Below are positions 1 to 12,400 of a stretch of DNA of 64,000 nt, piece by piece (within the stretch, counting starts at the first letter, position 1; each line of letters begins with the position of its first letter). This DNA comes from Rhipicephalus microplus (taxonomy: Eukaryota > Arthropoda > Arachnida > Ixodida > Ixodidae). The notes under the pieces were generated by a model. The model saw only the letters and a program-made list of their open reading frames with translations, ran no database searches and was not told the origin of the DNA. A program made the translations under genes and the position numbers. The DNA lies in NCBI RefSeq assembly GCF_043290135.1, contig NW_027464602.1, forward strand, positions 2,666,001-2,730,000, read 5' to 3'.

Positions 1-71
1 CACCGGTTGGGCTCGAACCTCCAACCTTTCGGTTAACAGCCGATCACGCTAGCCAATTGCGCCACGAAGAC
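1..71 (-). tRNA. tRNA-Asn-like unit truncated by the left window edge
   Basis: Only the last three bases of the expected 74 are missing. The 5' acceptor is GTCTTCG, the anticodon is GTT, and the T-stem GGAGG/CCAAC has two mismatches because the plus strand reads ccggttgggctcg. The D-stem carries a G-T wobble (plus cacgct). It is a partial copy because of the window edge, not biology. Confidence 0.75.
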
Positions 72-293
72 AGTCCTGCTCTACTCTCACCACCATCAAC
101 ACATATATTCAAAGCTATCATCCCAAAGAAAAAAAAGCGCCGCACCACCGCCGGGTGGGCTCGAAACTCCAACCTTTCGGTTAACAGCCGATCGCGCTAG
201 CCAATCGCGCCACGGAGATAGTCCTGCTCCACTCTCACCACCATCGGAACATATCTTCAAAGCTATCAGCCCACAGAAAAAAAAGCGCCGCAC

Positions 294-367
294 AACCACC
301 GGGTAGGCTCGAACCTCCAACCTTTCGGTTAACAGCCGATCGCGCTAGCCAATTGCCCCACGGAGAC
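294..367 (-). pseudogene. tRNA-Asn-like unit with A-box/D-stem lesion (representative)
   Basis: Represents the many copies with plus-strand ttgccccacggagac. The D-stem becomes GGGC/GCGC with a G11-G24 clash, and the A box reads TGGGGCAATTGG. The anticodon remains GTT. In many members of this subtype (for example 881-954) the plus-strand ttacgg also breaks the anticodon stem. These copies alternate with A-box-intact copies in all three domains, so decayed and better-preserved units have been amplified together. Confidence 0.75.
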
Positions 368-437
368 AGTCGTGCTCCACTCTCACCATCGTCAGAACAT
401 TTCTTCAGAGCTATCACCCCAAAAAAAAGCGCCGCAC

Positions 438-511
438 CACCACTGGGTGGGCTCCAACCTCCGACCTTTTGGTTAACAGCCGATCACGCTAGCCAATTGC
501 GCCACGGAGAC
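438..511 (-). pseudogene. tRNA-Asn-like unit with T-loop/B-box lesion (representative)
   Basis: The plus strand gggctccaacctcc gives a T-loop TTGGAGC, which loses the near-universal C56 and damages the B box. The anticodon-stem 3' strand is CCAAA (plus ttttgg), adding a C-A mismatch to the fixed A27-A43 one. The anticodon is still GTT. The subtype recurs through domain 1 (for example near 1490, 2518, 4730, 5755, 10330, 12690, 13730 and 18290) and was not seen in the other domains. Confidence 0.7.
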
Positions 512-583
512 AGTCCTGCTCCACTCTCACCACCATCAGAACATATCTTCAAAGCTATCAGCCCAAAGAAAAAAGCAAAACAC

Positions 584-657
584 CACTCCCGGGAGGGCTC
601 GAACCTCCAACTTTCCGGTTAACAGCCGATCACGCTAGCCAATTGCGCCACGGAGAC
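584..657 (-). tRNA. tRNA-Asn(GTT)-like unit of type 2 flank with intact T-stem
   Basis: Plus-strand flank gcaaaacaccactcc. The T-stem is GGAGG/CCTCC, fully paired, because position 63 is T and pairs with A51. The B box GGTTCGAGCCC is intact. The 3' acceptor is CGGGAGT, pairing with GTCTCCG except C3-A70, with wobbles at 1-72, 2-71 and 4-69. The anticodon stem is ATCGG/CCGGA (A27-A43 mismatch, T28-G42 wobble). The D-stem has one G-T wobble. The plus strand contains the palindrome ctcccgggag at the acceptor/T-stem junction, a marker of this flank type. Confidence 0.8.
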
Positions 658-3600
658 AGTCCTGCTCCACTCTCACCACCATCAGAACATATCTTCAAAG
701 CTAACAGCCCAAAGAAAAAAAAGCGCCGCACCACCACCGGGAGAGCTCGAACCTTCAACTTTTCGGTTAACAGCCGATCGCGCTAGCCAATTGCGCAACG
801 GAGACAGTCCTGCTCCACCCTCACCACCGTCAGAACATTTCTTCAGAGCTATCAGCCCAAAGAAAAAAAAAGCGCTGTACCACCACCGAGTGGGCTCGAA
901 CCTTCAACGTTACGGTTAACAGCCGATCGCGCTAGCCAATTGCCCCACGGAGACAGTCGTGCTCCACTCTCACCATCGTCAGAACATTTCTTCAGAGCTA
1001 TCACCCCAAAAAAAAAAGCGCCGCACCACCACCGGTTGGGCTCGAACCTCCAACCTTTCGGTTAACAGCCGATCGCGCTAGCCAATTGCGCCACGAAGAC
1101 AGTCCTGCTCTACTCTCACCACCATCAGCACATATATTCAAAGCTATCAGCCCAAAGAAAAAAAAGCGCCGCACCACCGCCGGGTGGGCTCGAAACTCCA
1201 ACCTTTCGGTTAACAGCCGATCGCGCTAGCCAATCGCGCCACGGAGACAGTCCTGCTCCACTCTCACCACCATCGGAACATATCTTCAAAGCTATCAGCC
1301 CACAGAAAAAAAAGCGCCGCACAACCACCGGGTAGGCTCGAACCTCCAACTTTTCGGTTAACAGCCGATTGCGCTAGCCAATGGCGCCACGGAGACAGTC
1401 CTGCTCCACTGTCACCACTATAAGAACATATCTTCATAGCTATCAGCCCAAAAAAAGCGCCGCACCACCACTGGGTGGGCTCCAACCTCCGACCTTTTGG
1501 TTAACAGCCGATCACGCTAGCCAATTGCGCCACGGAGACAGTCCTGCTCCACTCTCACCACCATCAGAACATATCTTCAAAGCTATCAGCCCAAAGAAAA
1601 AAAGCGCCGCACCACCACCGGGTGGGCTCGAACCTCCAACTTTCCGGTTAACAGCCGATCACGCTAGCCAATTGCGCCACGGAGACAGTCCTGCTCCACT
1701 CTCACCACCATCAGAACATATCTTCAAAGCTATCGGCCCACAGAAAAAAAAGCGCCGCACCACCACAGGGAGAGCTCGAACCTTCAACTTTTCGGTCAAC
1801 AGCCGATCGCGCTAGCCAATTGCGCAACGGAGACAGTCCTGCTCCACCCTCACCACCGTCAGAACATTTCTTCAGAGCTATCAGCCCAAAGAAAAAAAAA
1901 GCGCTGCACCACCATCGAGTGGGCTCGAACCTCCAACGTTACGGTTAACAGCCGATCGCGCTAGCCCATTGCCCCACGGAGACAGTCGTGCTCCACTCTC
2001 ACCATCGTCAGAACATTTCTTCAGAGCTATCACCCCAAAGAAAAAAAAGCGCCGCACCACCACCGGTTGGGCTCGAACCTCCAACCTTTCGGTTAACAGC
2101 CGATCGCGCTAGCCAATTGCGCCACGAAGACAGTCCTGCTCTACTCTCACCACCATCAGCACATATATTCAAAGCTATCAGCCCAAAGAAAAAAAAAGCG
2201 CCGCACCACCGCCGGGTGGGCTCGAAATTCCAACCTTTCGGTTAACAGCCGATCGCGCTAGCCAATCGCGCCACGGAGACAGTCCTGCTCTACTCTCACC
2301 ACCATCGGAACATATCTTCGAAGCTATCAGCCCACAGAAAAAAAAAGCGCCGCACAACCACCGGGTAGGCTCGAACCTCCAACTTTTCGGTAAACAGCCG
2401 ATCGCGCTAGCCAATTGCGCCACGGAGACAGTCCTGCTCCACTGTCACCACTATAAGAACATATCTTCATAGCTATCAGCCCAAAGAAAAAAAAGCACCG
2501 CACCACCACTGGGTGGGCTCCAACCTCCGACCTTTTGGTTAACAGCCAATCACGCTAGCCAATTGCGCCACGGAGACAGTCCTGCTCCACTCTCACCACC
2601 ATCAGAACATATCTTCAAAGCTATCAGCCCAAAGAAAAAAAAAGCGCCGCACCACCACCGGGTGGGCTCGAACCTCCAACTTTCCGGTTAACAGCCGATC
2701 ACGCTAGCCAATTGCGCCACGGAGACAGTCCTGCTCCACTCTCACCACCATCAGAACATATCTTCAAAGCTATCGGCCCACAGAAAAAAAGCGCCGCACA
2801 ACCACCGGGTAGGCTCGAACCTCCAACTTTTCGGTTAACAGCCGATCGCACTAGCCGACTGCGCCTCGGAGACAGTACTGCTCCACTCTCACCACCATAA
2901 GAACATATCTTCAAAGCTATCAGCCCAAAGAAAAAAAAGCGCCGCACCACCACTGGGTGGGCTCGAACCTCCGACCTTTTGGTTAACAGCCGATCGCGCT
3001 AGCCAATTGCGCCACAAAGGCAGTCCTGCTCCACTCTCACCACCCTCAGAACATAACTTCAAAGCTATCAGCCCAAAGAAAAAAAAGCGCCGCACCACCA
3101 CCGGGTGGGCTCGAACCTCCAACTTTCCGGTTAACAGCCGATCACGCTAGCCAATTGCGCCACGGAGACAGTCCTGCTCCACTCTCACCACCGTCAGAAC
3201 ATTTCTTCAGAGCTATCAGCCCAAAGAAAAAAAAGCGCTGCACCACCACCGGGTGGGCTCGAACCTCCAACCTTACGGTTAACAGCCGATCGCGCTGGCC
3301 AATTGCCCCACGGAGACAGTCGTGCTCCACTCTCACCATCGTCAGAACATTTCTTCAGAGCTATCACCCCAAAGAAAAAAAAGCGCCGCACCACCACCGG
3401 TTGGGCTCAAACCTCCAACTTTTCGGTTAACAGCCGATCGCGCTTGCCAATTGCGCCACGGGAACCGTCCTGCTCCACTCTCACCACCGTCAGACCATTT
3501 CTTCAGAGCTATCACCCCAAAGAAAAAAAAGTGCCGCACCACCACCGGTTGGGCTCGAACCTCCAACCTTTCGGTTAACAGCCGATCGCGCTAGCCAATT

Positions 3601-6600
3601 GCGCCACGTAGACAGTCCTGCTGCACTCTCACCACCCTCAGAACATAAGTTGAAAGCTATTACCGCAAAGAAAAAAGCAACACACCAATCCTGGGAGGGC
3701 TCGAGACTCCAACTTTTCGGTCAACAGCCGATCGCGCTAGCCCATTGCGCCACGCAGACAGTCTTGCTCCCCTCTCACCACCATCAGAACATAACTTCAA
3801 AGCTATCAGCCCAAAAAAAAAAAGCACCGCACCACAACCGGGTGGGCTCGAACCTCCAAATTTTCGGTTAACAGCCGATCGCGCTAGCCTATTGCGCCAC
3901 GGAGACAGTCCTGCTCCACTCTCACCACCATCAGAACATATCTTCAAAGCTATCAGCCCACAGAAAAAAAAGCGCCGCACCACCACCGGGAGAGCTCGAA
4001 CCTTCAACTTTTCGGTTAACAGCCGATCGCGCTAGCCAATTGCGCCACGGAGACAGTCCTGCTCCACCCTCACCACCGTCAGAACATTTCTTCAGAGCTA
4101 TCAGCCCAAAAAAAAGCGCTGCACCACCACCGAGTGGGCTCGAACCTCCAACCTTACGGTTAACAGCCGATCGCGCTAGCCAATTGCCCCACGGAGACAG
4201 TCGTGCTCCACTCTCACCATCGTCAGAACATTTCTTCAGAGCTATCCCCCCAAAGAAAAAAAAGCGCCGCACCACCACCGGTTGGGCTCGAACCTCCAAC
4301 CTTTCGGTTAACAGCCAATCACGCTAGCCAATTGCGCCACGAAGACAGTCCTGCTCTACTCTCACCACCATCAACACATATATTCAAAGCTATCATCCCA
4401 AAGAAAAAAAAGCGCCGCACCACCGCCGGGTGGGCTCGAAACTCCAACCTTTCGGTTAACAGCCGATCGCGCTAGCCAATCGCGCCACGGAGATAGTCCT
4501 GCTCCACTCTCACCACCATCGGAACATATCTTCAAAGCTATCAGCCCACAGAAAAAAAAGCGCCGCACAACCACCGGGTAGGCTCGAACCTCCAACCTTT
4601 CGGTTAACAGCCGATCGCGCTAGCCAATTGCCCCACGGAGACAGTCGTGATCCACTCTCACCATCGTCAGAACATTTCTTCAGAGCTATCACCCCAAAAA
4701 AAAGCGCCGCACCACCACTGGGTGGGCTCCAACCTCCGACCTTTTGGTTAACAGCCGATCACGCTAGCCAATTGCGCCACGGAGACAGTCCTGCTCCACT
4801 CTCACCACCATCAGAACATATCTTCAAAGCTATCAGCCCAAAGAAAAAAGCAAAACACCACTCCCGGGAGGGCTCGAACCTCCAACTTTCCGGTTAACAG
4901 CCGATCACGCTAGCCAATTGCGCCACGGAGACAGTCCTGCTCCACTCTCACCACCATCAGAACATATCTTCAAAGCTAACAGCCCAAAGAAAAAAAAGCG
5001 CCGCACCACCACCGGGAGAGCTCGAACCTTCAACTTTTCGGTTAACAGCCGATCGCGCTAGCCAATTGCGCAACGGAGACAGTCCTGCTCCACCCTCACC
5101 ACCGTCAGAACATTTCTTCAGAGCTATCAGCCCAAAGAAAAAAAAAGCGCTGTACCACCACCGAGTGGGCTCGAACCTCCAACGTTACGGTTAACAGCCG
5201 ATCGCGCTAGCCAATTGCCCCACGGAGACAGTCGTGCTCCACTCTCACCATCGTCAGAACATTTCTTCAGAGCTATCACCCCAAAAAAAAAGCGCCGCAC
5301 CACCACCGGTTGGGCTCGAACCTCCAACCTTTCGGTTAACAGCCGATCGCGCTAGCCAATTGCGCCACGAAGACAGTCCTGCTCTACTCTCACCACCATC
5401 AGCACATATATTCAAAGCTATCAGCCCAAAGAAAAAAAAGCGCCGCACCACCGCCGGGTGGGCTCGAAACTCCAACCTTTCGGTTAACAGCCGATCGCGC
5501 TAGCCAATCGCGCCACGGAGACAGTCCTGCTCCACTCTCACCACCATCGGAACATATCTTCAAAGCTATCAGCCCACAGAAAAAAAAGCGCCGCACAACC
5601 ACCGGGTAGGCTCGAACCTCCAACTTTTCGGTTAACAGCCGATTGCGCTAGCCAATTGCGCCACGGAGACAGTCCTGCTCCACTGTCACCACTATAAGAA
5701 CATATCTTCATAGCTATCAGCCCAAAAAAAAGCGCCGCACCACCACTGGGTGGGCTCCAACCTCCGACCTTTTGGTTAACAGCCGATCACGCTAGCCAAT
5801 TGCGCCACGGAGACAGTCCTGCTCCACTCTCACCACCATCAGAACATATCTTCAAAGCTATCAGCCCAAAGAAAAAAAGCGCCGCACCACCACCGGGTGG
5901 GCTCGAACCTCAAACTTTCCGGTTAACAGCCGATCACGCTAGCCAATTGCACCACGGAGACAGTCCTGCTCCGCTCTCACCACCATCAGAACATATCTTC
6001 AAAGCTATCGGCCCACAGAAAAAATGCGCCGCACAACCACCGGGTAGGCTCGAACCTCCAACTTTTCGGTTAACAGCCGATCGCACTAGCCGATTGCGCC
6101 TCGGAGACAGTACTGCTCCACTCTCACCACCATAAGAACATATCTTCAAAGCTATCAGCCCAAAGAAAAAAAAGCGCCGCACCACCACTGGGTGGGCTCG
6201 AACCTCCGACCTTTTGGTTAACAGCCGATCGCGCTAGCCAATTGCGCCACAAAGGCAGTCCTGCTCCACTCTCACCACCATCAGAACATAACTTCAAAGC
6301 TATCAGCCCAAAGAAAAAAAAGCGCCGCACCACCACCGGGTGGGCTCGAACCTCCAACTTTCCGGTTAACAGCCGATCACGCTAGCCAATTGCGCCACGG
6401 AGACAGTCCTGCTCCACTCTCACCACCGTCAGAACATTTCTTCAGAGCTATCAGCCTAAAGAAAAAAAAGCGCTGCACCACCACCGGGTGGGCTCGAACC
6501 TCCAACCTTACGGTTAACAGCCGATCGCGCTGGCCAATTGCCCCACGGAGACAGTCGTGCTCCACTCTCACCATCGTCAGAACATTTCTTCAGAGCTATC

Positions 6601-7493
6601 ACCCCAAAGAAAAAAAAAAGCGCCGCACCACCACCGGTTGGGCTCGAACCTCCAACCTTTCGGTTAACAGCCGTTCGCGCCAGCCAATTGCGCCTCGAAG
6701 ACTGTCCTGCTTCACTCTCACCACCATCAGAACATATCTTCAAAGCTATTACCGCAAAGAAAAAAGCAACACACCAATCCTGGGAGGGCTCGAGACTCCA
6801 ACTTTCCGGTTAACAGCCGATCACGCTAGCCAATTCCGCCACGGAGACAGTCCTGCTCCACTCTCACCACCATGGAAACATATCTTCAAAGCTATCGGCC
6901 CACAGAAAAAAAGCGCCGCACAACCACCGGGTAGGCTCGAACCTCCAACTTTTTGGTTAACAGCCGATCGCACTAGCCGATTGCGCCTCGGAGACAGTAC
7001 TGCTCCACTCTCACCACCATAAGAACATATCTTCAAAGCTCTCAGCCCAAAGAAAAAAAAGCGCCGCACCACCACTGGGTGGGCTCGAACCTCCGACCTT
7101 TTGGTTAACAGCCGATCGCGCTAGCCAATTGCGCCACAGAGACAGTCCTGCTCCACTCTCACCACCATGAGAACATAACTTCAATGCTATCAGCCCAAAG
7201 AAAAAAAAAGCGCTGCACCACCACCGGGTGGGCTCGAACCTCCAACCTTTCGGTTAACAGCCGATCGCGCTAGCCCATTGCGCCACGAAGACAGTCTTGC
7301 TCCACTCTCACCACCATCAGAACATATCTTCAAAGCTATCAGCGCAAAGAACAAAGCAACACCACTCCCGGGAGGGCTCGAAACTCCAACCTTTCTGTCA
7401 ACAGCCGATCGCGCTAGCCCATTGCGCCACGGAGACAGTCTTGCTCCCTTCTCACCACCATCAGAACATAACTTCAAAGCTATCAGCCCAAAG

Positions 7494-7501
7494 AAAAAAA
7501 A
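7494..7501 (-). terminator. T8 run, likely Pol III terminator of the reference unit
   Basis: Eight consecutive T's on the minus strand start 10 nt after the discriminator base of the 7511-7584 unit. Pol III normally stops at four or more T's, so a short-trailer transcript is expected if the unit is transcribed. An equivalent run of about 6-11 T's lies behind almost every copy. Type 2 copies with gcaaaacacc have an additional TTTT a few bases earlier. Confidence 0.7.
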
Positions 7502-7521
7502 GCACCGCACCACCACCGGGT

Positions 7522-7532
7522 GGGCTCGAACC
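7522..7532 (-). promoter_or_regulatory. Pol III B box of the reference unit
   Basis: GGTTCGAGCCC matches the TFIIIC-binding B-box consensus GGTTCGANNCC exactly. It spans the end of the T-stem and the T-loop. Across the array, copies with plus-strand ggctcgaacc keep it. Copies with ggctcgaaactcc, ggctcgagactcc, ggctcaaaactcc, ggctagaacc or ggctccaacc have one or more damaging changes. Confidence 0.8.
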
Positions 7533-7565
7533 TCCAACCTTTCGGTTAACAGCCGATCGCGCTAG

Positions 7566-7577
7566 CCAATTGCGCCA
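7566..7577 (-). promoter_or_regulatory. Pol III A box of the reference unit
   Basis: TGGCGCAATTGG at tRNA positions 8-19 fits the general A-box pattern TRGYNNARNNGG. Most monomers carry it unchanged. One common subtype has plus-strand ttgccccac instead of ttgcgccac, which changes TGGCGC to TGGGGC and breaks both the A-box pattern and a D-stem pair. Confidence 0.75.
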
Positions 7578-7614
7578 CGGAGACAGTCGTGCTCCACTCT
7601 CACCACCATCAGAA

Positions 7615-7620
7615 CATATC
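7615..7620 (-). promoter_or_regulatory. AT-rich GATATG motif at -31 to -36 of the reference unit
   Basis: Counting upstream from the tRNA 5' end at 7584, GATATG lies at -31 to -36, close to where an upstream TATA-like element assists Pol III in some eukaryotes. A variant family has plus-strand cacatatattc here, a longer TATA-like run (for example near 1130 and 5404). Another has catttcttc, which is less TATA-like. Promoter function is inference from position only. Confidence 0.35.
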
Positions 7621-9459
7621 TTCAAAGCTATCAGCCCAAAGAACAAAAAGCGCCGCACCACCACCGGGTGGGCTCGAAACTCTAACCTTTCGGTTAACAG
7701 CCGATCGCGCTAGCCAATTGCGCCACGGAGACAGTCCTGCTCCACTCTCACCACCGTCAGAACATTTCTTCAGAGCTATCAGCCCAAAGAAAAAAAAGCG
7801 CTGCACCACCACCGGGTGGGCTCGAACCTCCAACCTTACGGTTAACAGCCGATCGCGCTAGCCAATTGCCCCACGGAGACAGTCGTGCTCCACTCTCACC
7901 ATCGTCAGAACATTTCTTCAGAGCTATCACCCCAAAGAAAAGAAAGCGCCGCACCACCACCGGTTGGGCTCGAACCTCCAACCTTTCGGTTAACAGCCGA
8001 TCGCGCTAGCCAATTGCGCCACGAAGACAGTCCTGCTCCACTCTCACCACCATCAGAACATATTTTCAAAGCCATTACCGCAAAGAAAAAAGCAACAAAC
8101 CACTCCTGGGAGGGCTCGAGACTCCAACCTTTCGGTTAACAGCCGATCGCGCTAGCCCATTGCGCCACGGAGGCAGTCTTGCTCCACTCTCACCATCATC
8201 AGAACATATCTTCAAAGCTATAAGCGCAAAGAAAAAAAAGCGCTGCACCACCAACGGGTGGGCTCGAACCTCCAACCTTTCGGTTAACAGCCGATCGCGC
8301 TATCCCATTGCGCAACGGAGACAGTCTTGCTCCACTCTCACCACCATCAGAACATATCTTCAAAGCTATCAGCGCAAAGAAAAAAGCATACACACCACTC
8401 CCGGGAGGGCTCGAAACTCCAACCTTTCGGTCAACAGCCGATCGCGCTAGCCCATTGCGCCACGGAGACAGTCTTGCTCCCCTCTTACCACCATCAGAAC
8501 ATAACTTCAAAGCTATCAGCCCAAAGAAAAAAAAGCACCGCACCACCAGCGGGTGGGCTGGAACCTCCAACCTTTCTGTTAACAGCCGATCGCGCTAGCA
8601 AATTGCGCCACGGAGACAGTGGTGCTCCACTCTGACCACCATCAGAACATATCTTCAAAGCTATCCGCGCAAAGAAAAAAGCAAAACACCACTCCCGGGA
8701 GGGCTCGAACCTCCAACTTTTCGGTTAACAGCCGATCGCGCTGGCCAATCGCGCCACGGAGAAAGTCCTGCTCAACTCTCACCACAATTAGAACATATCT
8801 TCAAAGCAATCAGCCCAAAGAAAAAAAAGCGCCGCACCACCACCGGGTGGGCTCGAACCTCCAACTTTTCGGTTAACAGCCGATCGCGCTTGCCAATTGC
8901 GCCACGGGGACCGTCCTGCTCCACTCTCACCACCGTCAGACCATTTCTTCAGAGCTATCACCCAAAGAAAAAAAAAGCGCCGCACCACCACCGGGTGGGC
9001 TCGAACCTCCAACCTTTCGGTTAACAGCCGATCGCGCTAGCCAATTGCGCCATGAAGACAGTCCTGCTGCACTCTCACCACCCTCAGAACATAACTTCAA
9101 AGCTATTACCGCAAAGAAAAAAGCAACATACCAATCCTGGGAGGGCTCGAGACTCCAACCGTTCGGTCAACAGCCGATCGCGCCTGCCCATTGCGCCACG
9201 GAGACAGTCTTGCTCCCCTCTCACCACCATAAGAACATAACTTCAAAGCTATCAGCCCAAAGAAAAAAAAGCACCGCACCACAACCGGGTGGGCTCGAAC
9301 CTCCAACTTTTCGGTTAACAGCCGATCGCGCTAGCCAATTGCGCCACGGAGACAGTCGTGCTCCACTCTCACCACCATCAGAACATATCTTCAAAGCTAT
9401 CCGCGCAAAAAAAAAAGCAAAACACCACTCCCGGGAGGGCTCGATCCTCCAACTTTCCG

Positions 9460-12400
9460 GTTAACAGCCGATCACGCTAGCCAATTGCGCCACGGAGACA
9501 GTCCTGCTCCACTCTCACCACCATCAGAACATATCTTCAAAGCTATCAGCCCACAGAAAAAAAAGCGCCGCACCACCACAGGGAGAGCTCGAACCTTCAA
9601 CTTTTCGGTCAACAGCCGATCGCGCTAGCCAATTGCGCAACGGAGACAGTCCTGCTCCACCCTCACCACCGTCAGAACATTTCTTCAGAGCTATCAGCCC
9701 AAAGAAAAAAAAAGCGCTGCACCACCATCGAGTGGGCTCGAACCTCCAACGTTACGGTTAACAGCCGATCGCGCTAGCCAATTGCCCCACGGAGACAGTC
9801 GTGCTCCACTCTCACCATCGTCAGAACATTTCTTCAGAGCTATCACCCCAAAGAAAAAAAAGCGCCGCACCACCACCGGTTGGGCTCGAACCTCCAACCT
9901 TTCGGTTAACAGCCGATCGCGCTAGCCAATTGCGCCACGAAGACAGTCCTGCTCTACTCTCACCACCATCAGCACATATATTCAAAGCTATCAGCCCAAA
10001 GAAAAAAAAGCGCCGCACCACCGCCGGGTGGGCTCGAAATTCCAACCTTTCGGTTAACAGCCGATCGCGCTAGCCAATCGCGCCACGGAAACAGTCCTGC
10101 TCTACTCTCACCACCATCGGAACATATCTTCAAAGCTATCAGCCCACAGAAAAAAAAAGCGCCGCACAACCACCGGGTAGGCTCGAACCTCCAACTTTTC
10201 GGTAAACAGCCGATCGCGCTAGCCAATTGCGCCACGGAGACAGTCCTGCTCCACTGTCACCACTATAAGAACATATCTTCATAGCTATCAGCCCAAAGAA
10301 AAAAAAGCACCGCACCACCACTGGGTGGGCTCCAACCTCCGACCTTTTGGTTAACAGCCAATCACGCTAGCCAATTGCGCCACGGAGACAGTCCTGCTCC
10401 ACTCTCACCACCATCAGAACATATCTTCAAAGCTATCAGCCCAAAGAAAAAAAGAGCGCCGCACCACCACCGGGTGGGCTCGAACCTCCAACTTTCCGGT
10501 TAACAGCCGATCACGCTAGCCAATTGCGCCACGGAGACAGTCCTGCTCCACTCTCACCACCATCAGAACATATCTTCAAAGCTATCGGCCCACAGAAAAA
10601 AAGCGCCGCACAACCACCGGGTAGGCTCGAACCTCCAACTTTTCGGTTAACAGCCGATCGCACTAGCCGACTGCGCCTCGGACACAGTACTGCTCCACTC
10701 TCACCACCATAAGAACATATCTTCAAAGCTATCAGCCCAAAGAAAAAAAAGCGCCGCACCACCACTGGGTGGGCTCGAACCTCCGACCTTTTGGTTAACA
10801 GCCGATCGCGCTAGCCAATTGCGCCACAAAGGCAGTCCTGCTCCACTCTCACCACCCTCAGAACATAACTTCAAAGCTATCAGCCCAAAGAAAAAAAAGC
10901 GCCGCACCACCACCGGGTGGGCTCGAACCTCCAACTTTCCGGTTAACAGCCGATCACGCTAGCCAATTGCGCCACGGAGACAGTCCTGCTCCACTCTCAC
11001 CACCGTCAGAAAATTTCTTCAGAGCTATCACCCCAAAGAAAAAAAAGCGCTGCACCACCACCGGGTGGGCTCGAACCTCCAACCTTACGGTTAACAGCCG
11101 ATCGCGCTGGCCAATTGCCCCACGGAGACAGTCGTGCTCCACTCTCACCATCGTCAGAACATTTCTTCAGAGCTATCACCCCAAAGAAAAAAAAAGCGCC
11201 GCACCACCACCGGTTGGGCTCAAACCTCCAACTTTTCGGTTAACAGCCGATCGCGCTTGCCAATTGCGCCACGGGGACCGTCCTGCTCCACTCTCACCAC
11301 CGTCAGACCATTTCTTCAGAGCTATCACCCCAAAGAAAAAAAAAGTGCCGCACCACCACCGGTTGGGCTCGAACCTCCAACCTTTCGGTTAACAGCCGAT
11401 CGCGCTAGCCAATTGCGCCACGTAGACAGTCCTGCTGCACTCTCACCACCCTCAGAACATAAGTTGAAAGCTATTACCGCAAAGAAAAAAGCAACACACC
11501 AATCCTGGGAGGGCTCGAGACTCCAACTTTTCGGTCAACAGCCGATCGCGCTAGCCCATTGCGCCACGCAGACAGTCTTGCTCCCCTCTCACCACCATCA
11601 GAACATAACTTCAAAGCTATCAGCCCAAAGAAAAAAAAGCGCCGCACCACAACCGGGTGGGCTCGAACCTCCAAATTTTCGGTTAACAGCCGATCGCGCT
11701 AGCCGATTGCGCCCCGGAGACAGTCGTGCTCCACTCTCACCACCATCAGAACATATCTTCAAAGCTATCCGCGCAAAGAAAAAAGCAAAACACCACTCCC
11801 GGGAGGGCTCGAACCTCCAACTTTCCGGTTAACAGCCGATCACGCTAGCCAATTGCGCCAAGGAGACAGTCCTGCTCCACTCTCACCACCATCAGAACAT
11901 ATCTTCAAAGCTATCAGCCCACAGAAAAAAAAGCGCCGCACCACCACCGGGAGAGCTCGAACCTTCAACTTTTCGGTTAACAGCCGATCGCGCTAGCCAA
12001 TTGCGACACGGAGACAGTCCTGCTCCACCCTCACCACCGTCAGAACATTTCTTCAGAGCTATCAGCCCAAAAAAAAGCGCTGCACCACCACCGAGTGGGC
12101 TCGAACCTCCAACCTTACGGTTAACAGCCGATCGCGCTAGCCAATTGCCCCACGGAGACAGTCGTGCTCCACTCTCACCATCGTCAGAACATTTCTTCAG
12201 AGCTATCCCCCCAAAGAAAAAAAAGCGCCGCACCACCACCGGTTGGGCTCGAACCTCCAACCTTTCGGTTAACAGCCGATCGCGCTAGCCAATTGCGCCA
12301 CGAAGACAGTCCTGCTCTACTCTCACCACCATCAACACATATATTCAAAGCTATCAGCCCAAAGAAAAAAAAGCGCCGCACCACCGCCAGGTGGGCTCGA

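Larger units (their letters stand above)
1..1740 (-). repeat. domain 1 block, copy of 4275-6014
   Basis: Landmark variants (cacatatattc, ccaatcgcgcc, gggtaggctcg, tggttaac after gggctcc) recur in the same order at an offset of 4,274-4,275 bp (29 monomers). The same block appears again at about 12,236-13,976. After about 1740 the match shifts to a different offset (7,813 bp), so 1740 is close to a junction. Confidence 0.8.
7511..7584 (-). tRNA. tRNA-Asn(GTT)-like unit, reference copy of type 1
   Basis: This is a consensus copy, described once for the array. The 5' acceptor strand is GTCTCCG, followed by TG, a GCGC/GCGC D-stem with a 9-nt D-loop, an anticodon stem ATCGG/CCGAA around CTGTTAA (anticodon GTT), variable loop AGGTT, T-stem GGAGG/CCACC around TTCGAGC, 3' acceptor CGGTGGT and discriminator G. 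Pairing by hand: acceptor 6 of 7 (T-T at 4-69, wobbles at 1-72 and 2-71), D-stem 4 of 4, anticodon stem 4 of 5 (A27-A43), T-stem 4 of 5 (A51-A63). No intron and no encoded CCA is seen. A genuine animal tRNA-Asn, as I recall it, has T27, T51 and a 3' strand CAGGGAC. The copy is therefore tRNA-derived but flawed; whether it is charged is unknown. Discriminator G and anticodon GTT, both Asn identity features, are kept. Confidence 0.85.
1650..9459 (-). repeat. domain 1 HOR, copy A (~7.81 kb, 53 monomers)
   Basis: Variant order matches copy B at offset 7,812-7,813 bp up to about 3.9 kb, then 7,960-7,962 bp to the end. The step equals one monomer that is present only in copy B. Marker variants are gggtaggctcg, ggaccgtcc and gtagacagtcctgctgc. 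Boundaries are approximate. Confidence 0.82.

Noticed and set aside
583..592. ctcccgggag palindromes as protein-binding or hairpin sites
   Set aside because: The palindrome overlaps the acceptor/T-stem junction of type 2 tRNA-like units and is explained by the tRNA fold and the flank type. No independent evidence of a role.
6390..7022. Plus-strand open frame of 210 codons, and frames of 182-286 codons elsewhere (for example 20125-20673, 40607-41155, 45760-46605, 56646-57506)
   Set aside because: All are shadows of the tandem repeat; their products are permutations of the same translated monomer in different frames.
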